Source: Dyella_B sp966430775
GTDB taxonomy: Bacteria > Pseudomonadota > Gammaproteobacteria > Xanthomonadales > Rhodanobacteraceae
Reading direction: 5' to 3'
Assembly (NCBI GenBank): GCA_966430775.1
Contig: CBJMMB010000067.1
Coordinates: forward strand, 1 to 21,459
Length of the DNA: 21,459 nt
A program made the translations under genes and the position numbers. The notes below the pieces were generated by a model. That model was not told where the DNA came from and ran no database searches. It saw only the letters and a program-made list of their open reading frames with translations. Positions 15,141-21,459 of this stretch are shown here, piece by piece. Numbering within the stretch: position 1 is the first letter of the stretch; every line of letters starts with the position of its first letter.

Positions 15141-16208
15141 TTGTATGCGCAGTTTTGCGCAGGCAATAAGCTTGAAGGAGACCATGCCATCGAACGTTCC
15201 GAGCGGAGCCGACATCAACGGGAAAGTGAGTGCGCGCGTGATCTGGCACCGCTCGGTAGCGAAACGTATGGGCCCTTAAGTTACAGACGCTGGTGGCGGT
15301 GGACGCTGCCACGTAAGGCGCAGGTGCTCGCGCTGGCCTTGGTATTGGCTCTGCACATACTGTTCGCGCTGATGCTATGGTCTGCGACGCGGTTGCCGCC
15401 TGCCGATAACGATCAGATGCTAATCGTGCGTTTGCTGACGGACACCCCTACGCTGCGCACCGCGCCACCCCCGCCGCCCAAGTTAGCGCCAGTTCCGCAA
15501 GCTGCTGCACCGCGCGTTCGTCCCGGGCCGCACGAAAAGGTACGGCCTGACGCGGCGGTCAAGCGGGACCACGTAGCTGCGCCTGTTCCGACGCCAGCCA
15601 TACCGGCCGCCACCGGTTTATTCGCCGCCGATGGCTCGATAAAGCTACCGCCCATGCAGACGAACTACGCTCCGCCGCCAAAGCGTGAGGCCAAGCCCGC
15701 GGATGATCGTCAGATCATGCAGCACCCCGACTACATGCACTACAAGCCCACGCGTTTCAATAAATATTTTCCGCCGCCGAACGAGACCGCTGGCGGTGCA
15801 GTGGGACGTCATATTGGCAATGTGATCCAGGCGATCGCCAAAAGTATTTGCGACCCCGCCAAACGCGGCACGGCTTTCAATCCGCTATGCGACACGACTC
15901 CCCCACCCTCGCCCATGAATGCCGACGAGCGCCTCAATCTACCGCCGCCGTCGCTGGCCGGTGACACGCATCCGGCCAGGCAGCTGCCACTGTCGACTTG
16001 CATTGCCGAGTACGCCGATGGCAAGCCATTATCGTATGGCTGCCCGATAAACACGCCGGATTTAGCGTTCCAGGCAGAAGTGCGTATATGCATCGATCTG
16101 TTCCGCGCAGGCAAGCGCCTCAAGACGTGGTGTCCAGCCGATACGCCCAAGCGTGCAGCCGCCGAATCGTCCATGCCAGCGTCTTCCTCTACCGTGGGTT
16201 CGCACTGA
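15141..16208 (+). CDS. TonB-like, proline-rich, single-pass membrane protein of unknown function (start uncertain)
   Basis: The frame opens at a TTG (15141) and encodes 355 aa. One membrane helix lies at about 61-80 (QVLALALVLALHILFALMLW), preceded by RRWWRW and followed by a long proline-rich, periplasm-type region (TAPPPPPKLAPVPQAAAP; PPPKREAKP; FPPPNE) like the stalk of TonB. The C-terminal third does not match the TonB fold. It instead has six spaced cysteines (237, 250, 287, 301, 317, 331), suggesting disulfides. The N-terminal 45 residues look unnatural. The only good ribosome-binding site opens another frame at 15184 that joins this one by a -1 shift at 15270-15276. The true protein may therefore be 341 aa starting MPSNVPSG. 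It follows the AraC gene but may have its own promoter. No function can be assigned. Confidence 0.6.
   Translation: MYAQFCAGNKLEGDHAIERSERSRHQRESECARDLAPLGSETYGPLSYRRWWRWTLPRKAQVLALALVLALHILFALMLWSATRLPPADNDQMLIVRLLTDTPTLRTAPPPPPKLAPVPQAAAPRVRPGPHEKVRPDAAVKRDHVAAPVPTPAIPAATGLFAADGSIKLPPMQTNYAPPPKREAKPADDRQIMQHPDYMHYKPTRFNKYFPPPNETAGGAVGRHIGNVIQAIAKSICDPAKRGTAFNPLCDTTPPPSPMNADERLNLPPPSLAGDTHPARQLPLSTCIAEYADGKPLSYGCPINTPDLAFQAEVRICIDLFRAGKRLKTWCPADTPKRAAAESSMPASSSTVGSH
15184..15279 (+). CDS. Short frame with ribosome-binding site, probable N-terminus of the TonB-like protein
   Basis: ATG 15184 follows AAGGAG (15175-15180) at 3 nt, slightly close but the best signal in the area. It encodes 31 aa, MPSNVPSGADINGKVSARVI then WHRSVAKRMGP, stopping at TAA 15277-15279. 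The basic residues just before the stop run naturally into LSYRRWWRWTLPRK of the -1 frame, giving the positive-inside flank expected before the membrane helix. This suggests it is the real start of the downstream protein. The break could be a sequence error, a recent indel (pseudogene), or recoding. A free-standing leader peptide is the other reading. Confidence 0.45.
   Translation: MPSNVPSGADINGKVSARVIWHRSVAKRMGP
15270..15276 (+). other. Candidate -1 slippery heptamer G_GGC_CCT immediately before a stop
   Basis: In the frame of ATG 15184 the codons are ATG-GGC-CCT-TAA. The seven bases GGGCCCT fit the X_XXY_YYZ form. Slipping back one base places the two tRNAs on GGG and CCC and moves into the long frame at TTA-AGT-TAC. 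A weak 5-7 bp stem (GTGGC 15293-15297 with GCCAC 15308-15312) lies 16 nt downstream, farther than usual. GGGCCCT is not among the efficient bacterial slip sites, so an indel is at least as likely. Confidence 0.3.
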
Positions 16209-16498
16209 GCGCCGGATTGACTTCCTTCGTCCTGGTTTCGAACGCTCTGTGGTTCTTTAGCTTATTTCGATTGGCTTTACGTTTCTGGGACTTTGCCCAC
16301 CAGACACCCTTCCCGGCTCGGAAAAGCTGCCGGCCTCCGCCGCAGTGGCGAACACGGCTACGCCTTCGAGAGTTTTCCCTGTCGCGATTGAGCTAGCTTG
16401 AAGAGCAGATCCAAGCTTCACGCTTAGTTGCACCGCCATTAGCGAGCATTCCGCCGTCGTAATGTTTCCGAATCACATCGATCAAAGATCAGGCCGCC

Positions 16499-17590
16499 GT
16501 GTTCACATCCACGCTTGTCCCGCGAACGTTCAGCACGCCCCGTCATACAACCCACTACGTCGAGAGCGGGCCGATCGAGGGGCCGTTGATGATTTTTCTC
16601 CACGGCTGGCCGGAACTCAGCTTGATATGGCGCGCCCAAATGGACGCGTTCGCCGCGGACGGCTGGCATTGCATCGCTCCTGATTTGCGCGGATATGACG
16701 GCTCTGCTGCTCCTGCGGCCATTGATGCCTACGCCAACGAGCACGTCGTGACGGACATGGCGGAGTTGCACGATCATCTCGGCGGCGAGCCCGCGATCTG
16801 GGTAGGCCATGATTGGGGCAGCGTCATAGCCGGTTCACTAGTCGCGCATGAGCCCAAGCGCAGCCGCGGCGTCGTGCTGGTGTCGGTTCCCTATTTTCCC
16901 GACGCGAACGCTCTGCCGACACTCATCCCGCTGGTCGACCGAAACATCTATCCGGGTGATGAATATCCGGACGGCCAATGGGACTATTACCGCTACTACA
17001 ACACGCACTTCACATCGGCGGTCGCTGATCTGGACGCGGACAAGGCGGCATCGCTGGCGTCCATCTTCAGGTCGGCCGATCCTGCCAGCATCGGCCGGCC
17101 TGCGGCGAATGCGATGGTCACGAAAAAGGGCGGGCGCTTCGGCGCCGTGCATCGCGCCCCGCCGACCGAACCCGACCCGGCTCTCTGGCCGGCAGCGGAT
17201 TTCGAGGTGCTGGTACAGTCGTTCGAGGCTCACGGGTTCCGCGCTCCCTGCGCCTGGTACCTCAATGACGATGCGAATATCGCCTATGCGCGCAGGGCAC
17301 CCGATGGCGGCCGCCTATCGTTGCCGGTGCTCTTCGTCAATGGCGACTATGATCAGATGAACAGCATCAACGGCAATCGTCTGGGCGATCCGATGCGCGC
17401 GGCCTGCGCAGACCTGACCGTGACGAGCCTGCCCGGCGCCCATTGGTTGCCGCTGGAGTGCAAGCAAGGACTCGTTCAAGCGATCCGCACCTGGCTCCTC
17501 GCGAAGAAGCTCGGCGGCGGCGAGAGCGCAAAGCTCGAATCTTCTCGGGCCGTGGCGCAAGCGATTGAACAATTTGTGAGGGGGCTGTAG
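16499..17590 (+). CDS. Alpha/beta hydrolase, epoxide-hydrolase-like
   Basis: The 363-aa product shows the alpha/beta-hydrolase plan with epoxide-hydrolase features: oxyanion motif HGWP (35-38), PDLRGYDGS (61-69), nucleophile elbow GHDWGS with Asp105 rather than Ser, an acid in NGDYD (about 283-285), and His315 in GAHWLP. The cap (about 140-255) contains YYRYYN and a WYLND segment (Tyr254) in the place of the ring-opening tyrosine. An Asp nucleophile with HGxP supports epoxide hydrolase over esterase; haloalkane dehalogenase is less likely. No signal peptide, so it is cytosolic. The start is a GTG at 16499 with a weak ribosome-binding site, and may be slightly off. The 290 nt upstream hold no other recognisable gene. 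It has no obvious operon partner. Confidence 0.85.
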   Translation: MFTSTLVPRTFSTPRHTTHYVESGPIEGPLMIFLHGWPELSLIWRAQMDAFAADGWHCIAPDLRGYDGSAAPAAIDAYANEHVVTDMAELHDHLGGEPAIWVGHDWGSVIAGSLVAHEPKRSRGVVLVSVPYFPDANALPTLIPLVDRNIYPGDEYPDGQWDYYRYYNTHFTSAVADLDADKAASLASIFRSADPASIGRPAANAMVTKKGGRFGAVHRAPPTEPDPALWPAADFEVLVQSFEAHGFRAPCAWYLNDDANIAYARRAPDGGRLSLPVLFVNGDYDQMNSINGNRLGDPMRAACADLTVTSLPGAHWLPLECKQGLVQAIRTWLLAKKLGGGESAKLESSRAVAQAIEQFVRGL

Positions 17591-17748
17591 ACGGTGCCGA
17601 GTGCCCTCAATGCCGGATCGGCGATGGTTTATTCCGCACGCGCCATCGACGCCGTTGACGCACACTTGGCGAAATAATCGTAGGCTGCCAAACCGGCGGT
17701 GGATAGGTTTACGATAAAAGCTCACCCACCTTCCCCTGGCAGACGAGC

Positions 17749-18057
17749 ATGAGCAGCCATTGCCATCATCTGGACACGATCAAGGAAGTGACCCCGAGTG
17801 CGCGCGGCTGCGAGGAATGCCTGAAGACCGGCGATACCTGGCTGCATTTGCGCATCTGTCGCACATGTGGGCATGTCGGTTGTTGTGACGATTCACCCAA
17901 TCGGCATGCGACCAAGCATTTTCATCAAACCCGGCATCCCATAATTGAAGGGTACGATCCGCCCGAGGGTTGGGGATGGTGTTATGTCGATGAAGTCATG
18001 CTCGACTTGCGCGATCGCATGACACCGCAGCTTGGGCCGATTCCGCGTTATTACTGA
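17749..18057 (+). CDS. UBP-type zinc-finger domain protein
   Basis: The 102-aa protein is essentially one zf-UBP domain. Candidate zinc ligands, in order, are Cys5, His7, Cys21, Cys24 (CEEC), Cys37, Cys40 (CRTC), Cys45, His53, His57 and His63, with the family motif ICRTCGHVGCCDDSPNRHAT. In eukaryotes this fold binds the C-terminal Gly-Gly of ubiquitin. Stand-alone bacterial versions of about 90-105 aa are common but their role is not established, so function is not claimed. The tail ends GPIPRYY. ATG 17749 gives the first ligand at residue 5; the ribosome-binding site is weak. A membrane protein gene begins 27 nt after the stop with its own strong ribosome-binding site, so the two probably form an operon. 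Confidence 0.85.
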   Translation: MSSHCHHLDTIKEVTPSARGCEECLKTGDTWLHLRICRTCGHVGCCDDSPNRHATKHFHQTRHPIIEGYDPPEGWGWCYVDEVMLDLRDRMTPQLGPIPRYY

Positions 18058-18084
18058 CCGCCATCGTTGCCACAGGAGGTAGCA

Positions 18085-18651
18085 ATGAGAGTTTGGTTCG
18101 GCATCGGCAAGGCTATCGTGACAACAGCTCTTTTCAGCGCCTGCGTCGTCATGTGGGTCAATGCCATGGGTATTCGCTCGCCCTGGCTTGGGCTCTTTTG
18201 CATGTTCTACTTCATGGGTATTGCCAAAGCGGCAGAGCCGCAGTTGCTGTTCCGCATGCCTGCTGCGCTACGTACCGTCAACCTGGCTACCGAACCCGAT
18301 GCGCAGAATCGATGGGGTGTACGGAGTTTTGGCAGCTTTCTTCGGAACACGCCGTTTCGCTATCTCAACAACACTTTTTATCTAACCGGCCGAGAGCGCG
18401 ATTTGCCGAAACTGCTACGAAGAATGGAGGCTGCGGAGGCCATCCATTTTTGGGCAGCCGTGTTGTTTATGCCTTATATCGTCTATATCGCGGTTCGAGG
18501 TCTCTTTGCCGAGGCGGTTCTGTTTGTGTTGGTGCAGGTGGTGTTCAATCTTTATCCGATCCTTCATCTTCGGCTTGCTCGCGCACGGTTGATCCGGTTT
18601 CTGGCACTCCGCGAGAGGGAGGCGTTGCGGAAGCTGCCGTTGGCGGCGTAG
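18085..18651 (+). CDS. Membrane protein resembling CrtO-type (glycosyl-4,4'-diaponeurosporenoate) acyltransferases
   Basis: The 188-aa product has four or more hydrophobic segments (about 8-28, 33-50, 120-140, 140-160). The spacing NTPFRYLNNTFYLTGRERD (88-106), then RRMEAAEAIHFW (112-123) and VVFNLYPIL (152-160) followed by an Arg-rich helix, matches what I recall of the CrtO acyltransferase family. There the motifs are AE-x-x-H and N-x-YP followed by QRYNR. The QRY element is HLRLARAR here, so activity may differ. No carotenoid gene is nearby. ATG 18085 has AGGAGG (18074-18079) at 5 nt; an earlier in-frame start at 18067 lacks one. Parts of the gene are less GC-rich than neighbours, which could mean transfer. 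A lipid or carotenoid acyl transfer role is inference only. Confidence 0.55.
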   Translation: MRVWFGIGKAIVTTALFSACVVMWVNAMGIRSPWLGLFCMFYFMGIAKAAEPQLLFRMPAALRTVNLATEPDAQNRWGVRSFGSFLRNTPFRYLNNTFYLTGRERDLPKLLRRMEAAEAIHFWAAVLFMPYIVYIAVRGLFAEAVLFVLVQVVFNLYPILHLRLARARLIRFLALREREALRKLPLAA

Positions 18652-18739
18652 CTCATGCGATAACTCCCTCCTGCGGGCCTGATTGGCATCGACTCCAGCT
18701 GAGGGGGTGGATGATGTGGGAGTGGCGCGTAATGCTAGT

Positions 18740-18879
18740 TCGTCGTCCCGGCGAAAGCCGGACGTAGCGCGTAGCGCGGAGAACGTCCGAAGGACGGCCC
18801 CGAAGGGGTGAGCATAGCGAATCACCCAGTGTCTTTCCGCTTTAAAGTCGCTGGGCCCCGGCGTTCGCCGGGGCGACGA
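18740..18879. repeat. Composite palindromic repeat, about 140 bp, with 16-bp terminal inverted repeats
   Basis: Ends 18740-18755 and 18864-18879 are complementary over 16 bp with one mismatch (T18746). Inside are further hairpins: GTCCCGGC-GCCGGAC near the left end, GTCC-GGAC (about 18784-18794), CCCC-GGGG (about 18798-18808), GTGA-TCAC and CCCCGGC-GCCGGGG near the right end. It occupies the middle of a 357-nt gene-free stretch (18652-19008) in which I see nothing else. No transposase is present. The end sequence is related to the palindrome at 21347-21416, so both may belong to one extragenic repeat family. Confidence 0.75.
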
Positions 18880-19008
18880 GCATGAAATGTACAGCCTGAC
18901 CGAGGTTCGCCGCCAACCAGAAGTCCTATCTTCACGTTGCCATCCGCATCTCAACACATGCGACTCAAGAATGTTCTAATCGCCCGCCGTATTTCTTGAG
19001 ATGCATCG

Positions 19009-19437
19009 ATGGACACCCTGCCCCCGATTTCCCAGGCAACCAATCGCCCCAAGTGGAAAGCATGGCTCGCAACCCTGCTGCTTGGGACCAGCTTCACGGC
19101 CCTGTCCGCCCCGCACGCGCCGAGCCCTGTTTTCAAGGGCGTCCTGCATGCGCGCGGTCCACATGGGGTTCAGACCGATATCCGCTTTGCGCCACATCGC
19201 TTGATCGCGCAGGTGCATGAGCCTCATATGTGCGTCCTGCATGCCCACCTCGTGCACGGGGATCCGCACACCAGCCGCTACGCCATCGAGACACCTCGAG
19301 GTGGGCGCTTCTGTGACGAGTTGGTCGGCGGGGAAATCGTGATCCATCCGCGTTCGCGCAACGAAGTGATGGCGGAGTTCCGATCGGCGCGAATGGATTG
19401 GTCCGGGAATTTCCGCCGCCATGCGTCGGGCCATTGA
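19009..19437 (+). CDS. Small exported hypothetical protein, His-rich with two cysteines
   Basis: I do not recognise a family. The 142-aa product has a basic N-terminus and a hydrophobic segment (about 17-33, AWLATLLLGTSFTALSA), compatible with a signal peptide cleaved near residue 34 or a membrane anchor. The mature part is about 108 aa, rich in His and Arg. It has two cysteines (75 and 102) that could form a disulfide, and short beta-like repeats (GVLHARGPHG, TDIRFAPHRLIAQVHEPH). ATG 19009 is the first start and gives the signal directly; the ribosome-binding site is weak. It converges with the SDR gene, whose stop lies only 7 nt away, with no terminator between. A periplasmic location is inferred. 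Confidence 0.55.
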   Translation: MDTLPPISQATNRPKWKAWLATLLLGTSFTALSAPHAPSPVFKGVLHARGPHGVQTDIRFAPHRLIAQVHEPHMCVLHAHLVHGDPHTSRYAIETPRGGRFCDELVGGEIVIHPRSRNEVMAEFRSARMDWSGNFRRHASGH

Positions 19438-19444
19438 TCGTTTT

Positions 19445-20335
19445 CTAAGCCACTTGCAGTTGTTCGAGGTCGGCGATCAGTCCCGGTCCGGTCGGCTGCC
19501 ATCCGAGTTTCTTCCGCGTCAGTTCGCTGGATGCGGGTGAATCGCGCCCAGCGAACATGGCGAGCCATCCGAAAAAGCTCTGAGCCTCCTCGGGCGTGAT
19601 GGATTTGACCGGCAGGTTCAGGCGCGCGCCAAGGGTTTGTGCAATATCGCGCAGCGATACGCCCTCTTCCGCAACCGCGTGGTACTTCGCGTTCGGCTCG
19701 GCTTTCTCGATCGCCAGCCGGTAAAGACGGGCCACATCCAGCACGTGCGCGGCCGGCCAGCGGTTGCGTCCTTCGGCGATATAGGCGCAGGTTCCCTTCT
19801 CACGAAATATCGTGATGGCGTAGCTGATAAGGCCCTGCCTTACGGGGTCGTGGACTTGCGGCAGACGCATCACCGATACGTTGACGCCTTCAGCAGCCAC
19901 CGCAGCCGCGGCTTCTTCGGATGCGCCGCGTGGAATGACATCGGCGCCGATCGTCGCGTTGTCTTCCTTGGCCGGCTCGTCGGATACCGTGCGGGCCAAG
20001 CCGGTTCCGGAGGTCACGATCAACGGACGATCGGAGCCTTTCAGGACAGAACCGAGCGCGTGCACGACGCGGCGATCGTGCTCGCAGTTGGCCGCGAAAT
20101 TCGAGAAGTCGTGCTTGAAGGCCAGATGGATGACCCCGTCCGCTTGGGCGGCGCCCGCCTTGAGGCTGTCGATGTCGTCGAGCGATCCGCGATGGACCTC
20201 GGCGCCGGCCGCCGCCAGCGCTGCCGCCTTGTCATCCGAGCGGCAAAGACCAAGTACCTGATGGCCTGCCCCGATCAATTCCTTGACCAGCGGCATGCCG
20301 ATAAAACCAGTGGCTCCCGTGACGAATATGCGCAT
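19445..20335 (-). CDS. Atypical SDR / NAD(P)-dependent epimerase-like protein
   Basis: The 296-aa product starts MRIFVTGATGFIGMPLVKEL, with the extended-SDR dinucleotide motif GATGFIG at 7-13. Rossmann strands follow (VLGLCRSD, GVIHLAF, PLIVTSGTGL). The classical Tyr-x3-Lys catalytic pair is not visible: after TSGTGL there is ARTVSDEPAKED with no tyrosine. It may therefore be an atypical SDR that binds NAD(P) with altered or no oxidoreductase activity. ATG 20335 is preferred over the open extension to 20374 because GGAG (complement of 20344-20347) lies 8 nt upstream. It is divergent from an XRE/MmyB-type regulator, an arrangement often seen when the regulator controls the reductase. The substrate is unknown. 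Confidence 0.85.
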   Translation of the reverse strand: MRIFVTGATGFIGMPLVKELIGAGHQVLGLCRSDDKAAALAAAGAEVHRGSLDDIDSLKAGAAQADGVIHLAFKHDFSNFAANCEHDRRVVHALGSVLKGSDRPLIVTSGTGLARTVSDEPAKEDNATIGADVIPRGASEEAAAAVAAEGVNVSVMRLPQVHDPVRQGLISYAITIFREKGTCAYIAEGRNRWPAAHVLDVARLYRLAIEKAEPNAKYHAVAEEGVSLRDIAQTLGARLNLPVKSITPEEAQSFFGWLAMFAGRDSPASSELTRKKLGWQPTGPGLIADLEQLQVA

Positions 20336-20428
20336 AACCAAATCTCCAGAGTGTTTCCGGAGACAACTCTCCATGCCGGAGTTATGCTAGTAAAGTAGTG
20401 AAATTATCCTGTTATAAGGGCTAATAGG
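20336..20428. promoter_or_regulatory. Divergent promoter region with candidate operator
   Basis: The 93-nt region separates the SDR and XRE-regulator genes. It contains AACTC-N9-GAGTT (20365-20369 and 20379-20383) and an overlapping GGAG-N6-CTCC (20359-20372), both inverted repeats suited to a dimeric repressor. The right half (20384-20428) is clearly AT-rich compared with the surroundings. AAGGG (20416-20420) is the probable ribosome-binding site of the regulator. Specific -10 and -35 elements are not clear. Confidence 0.45.
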
Positions 20429-21283
20429 ATGGACGCGAAAACCAGGCACGAAAATCAACTCGGCCATTATCTGCAGACCCGCCGCATGAAACTGGATCCG
20501 GCCGCACTGGGTTTTCCATTGGAACGTCGCCGCACGCCCGGTTTGCGCCGCGAGGAAGTGGCGCAGCGCGCGAATATCAGCCCCACCTGGTATACGTGGC
20601 TCGAACAGGGCCGCGGTGGTGCGCCTTCGCCCGACGTGCTCGATCGCATTGCGCATGCCTTGATGCTGACCGAGATCGAACGCGAGCATCTGTTCCTGCT
20701 CGGCCTGGGTCGCCCGCCGGAAGCGCGCTATCAAAAAAAGGATGGCGTTACACCAAGGTTGCAGCGCGTGCTGGATGCGTTGAATCCCACACCCGCCATC
20801 ATCAGGACCGCGACGTGGTACGTCGTCGGCTGGAATCGCGCCGCCACGGCGATGATCATGGATTACGACGCGCTGCCGCCGGAACAGCGGAATATTCTCC
20901 GCTTCATTTTTCTCGATCCGCGCACCCGCGCATCACCATCCTGGGAAAGCGTCGCGCGGTTCGTGCTGGGCGCGTTCCGCGTGGACGCCACCCGTGCCGG
21001 CGCCGTCCACGAAGTGGAAGCTCTGGTCGAAGAATTGAGCCGGCTCAGCCCGGAATTCCGAACGATGTGGCGCGAGAACGATGTGCAAGGCCCGCATGGC
21101 GAGCGTGTCAAGCAAATGCAACATGCTGTGCTGGGCACGATCGCTTTTGAGTATTCGGTTTTTGCCGTGGATGGCAGGCCGGATTTGAGCATGGTGGTTT
21201 ATAACCCGACGAGGGCTGAAGATCTTGAGCGGATTGCGTCGCTTGTGGAAGCTAAGGCGTCTGGGGGTTGCCGCTTAGCTTGA
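20429..21283 (+). CDS. XRE-family regulator with MmyB-like ligand-binding domain
   Basis: The 284-aa product has an N-terminal helix-turn-helix (about 10-85) with the family pattern RRRTPGLRREEVAQRANISP then TWYTWLEQGRGGAPS. The C-terminal MmyB-like domain (about 105-275) includes TPAIIRTATWYVVGWNRAA, RFIFLDPRTR and FEYSVFAVDGRPDLSMVVYNP. Proteins of this type are usually repressors of a divergently transcribed SDR or reductase gene, as here, and the MmyB domain is thought to bind a hydrophobic ligand. ATG 20429 follows AAGGG at 8 nt. The frame begins in the AT-rich divergent region, and autoregulation through the operator there is plausible. Length and motifs are normal and the gene looks intact. 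Confidence 0.92.
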   Translation: MDAKTRHENQLGHYLQTRRMKLDPAALGFPLERRRTPGLRREEVAQRANISPTWYTWLEQGRGGAPSPDVLDRIAHALMLTEIEREHLFLLGLGRPPEARYQKKDGVTPRLQRVLDALNPTPAIIRTATWYVVGWNRAATAMIMDYDALPPEQRNILRFIFLDPRTRASPSWESVARFVLGAFRVDATRAGAVHEVEALVEELSRLSPEFRTMWRENDVQGPHGERVKQMQHAVLGTIAFEYSVFAVDGRPDLSMVVYNPTRAEDLERIASLVEAKASGGCRLA

Positions 21284-21298
21284 AGCCAAGGGCCAATG

Positions 21299-21334
21299 GC
21301 TCAGCAACAAATCCTGCACTGAGCGCGATCTTTT
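21299..21334 (+). terminator. Weak terminator-like hairpin after the XRE regulator
   Basis: GCTCAG (21299-21304) pairs with CTGAGC (21319-21324) around a 14-nt loop. A TCTTTT run begins about 5 nt later. The stem is short and the T-run is offset, so termination may be inefficient. Confidence 0.3.
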
Positions 21335-21346
21335 AGATTACCTCAC

Positions 21347-21416
21347 CGTCATTCCGGCGAAGGCCGGAATCCATGCTTCGTACTGGCGATGGATTCCGGC
21401 CTTCGCCGGAATGACG
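21347..21416. repeat. Perfect 28-bp-arm inverted repeat
   Basis: Arms 21347-21374 and 21389-21416 are exactly complementary over 28 bp, with a 14-nt loop. Each arm contains a smaller palindrome, ATTCCGGCGAAGGCCGGAAT. The core is shared with the left end of the 18740-18879 repeat (CCGGCGAAAGCCGG). The structure is typical of Xanthomonadales extragenic palindromes (from memory). No gene lies between 21284 and the end of the window. Confidence 0.88.
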
Positions 21417-21459
21417 ATGCGTTCTTTAGTGGCGATTCGTCAGCATCAAAGGCCTGATC

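Noticed and set aside
1..21459. CRISPR arrays, tRNA/rRNA genes, integrases, transposases, toxin-antitoxin pairs
   Set aside because: No regularly spaced direct repeats, no RNA-gene signatures and no matching protein motifs on either strand.

Overview
The window looks like chromosomal DNA from a GC-rich gammaproteobacterium of the Xanthomonadales, most probably Rhodanobacteraceae (Dyella, Rhodanobacter or Luteibacter type). This is inferred from gene style, codon use, and short GC-rich palindromes of the kind scattered through those genomes. No rRNA, tRNA, CRISPR array, integrase or transposase was found.

Layout. 1-2257: D-amino-acid / peptide catabolism. It holds the tail of a probable enolase-superfamily epimerase, a MurR/RpiR-type regulator one base downstream, a 35-bp-arm palindrome, and a DauA-like D-amino-acid dehydrogenase whose substrate pocket differs from D-arginine dehydrogenase. 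2341-4074: secreted GH13 alpha-glucosidase. 4156-4554 (minus): small exported LprI/DUF1311-like protein. 4555-5062: gene-poor, hairpin-rich stretch. 5063-6337: exported SGNH/GDSL hydrolase, closed by a good terminator.

6422-15074 is the core: a CpxRA-like two-component system (minus strand) divergent from an outer-membrane factor / adaptor / RND pump operon (plus strand). The pump operon is overlapped at its 3' end by an AraC-type regulator. The shared intergenic region holds an exact CpxR-type box (two TTTAC repeats with a 5-nt spacer), so the two-component system probably controls itself, the pump, or both.

15141-16208 encodes a TonB-like proline-rich membrane protein whose best ribosome-binding site opens a different frame. 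That frame ends at a G_GGC_CCT_TAA site, where a -1 shift would join the two frames. After it come an epoxide-hydrolase-like alpha/beta hydrolase (16499), a small UBP-type zinc-finger protein (17749) followed closely by a CrtO-like membrane acyltransferase (18085), a composite palindromic repeat (18740), a short exported protein (19009), and an atypical SDR (minus, 19445-20335) divergent from an XRE/MmyB-type regulator (20429). The window ends in a perfect 28-bp-arm palindrome.

Most genes are ordinary family members. The observations most worth following are the CpxR box, the TonB-like frameshift site, the altered DauA pocket, and the zinc-finger/acyltransferase pair. I did not find clear evidence of a wholly new system.
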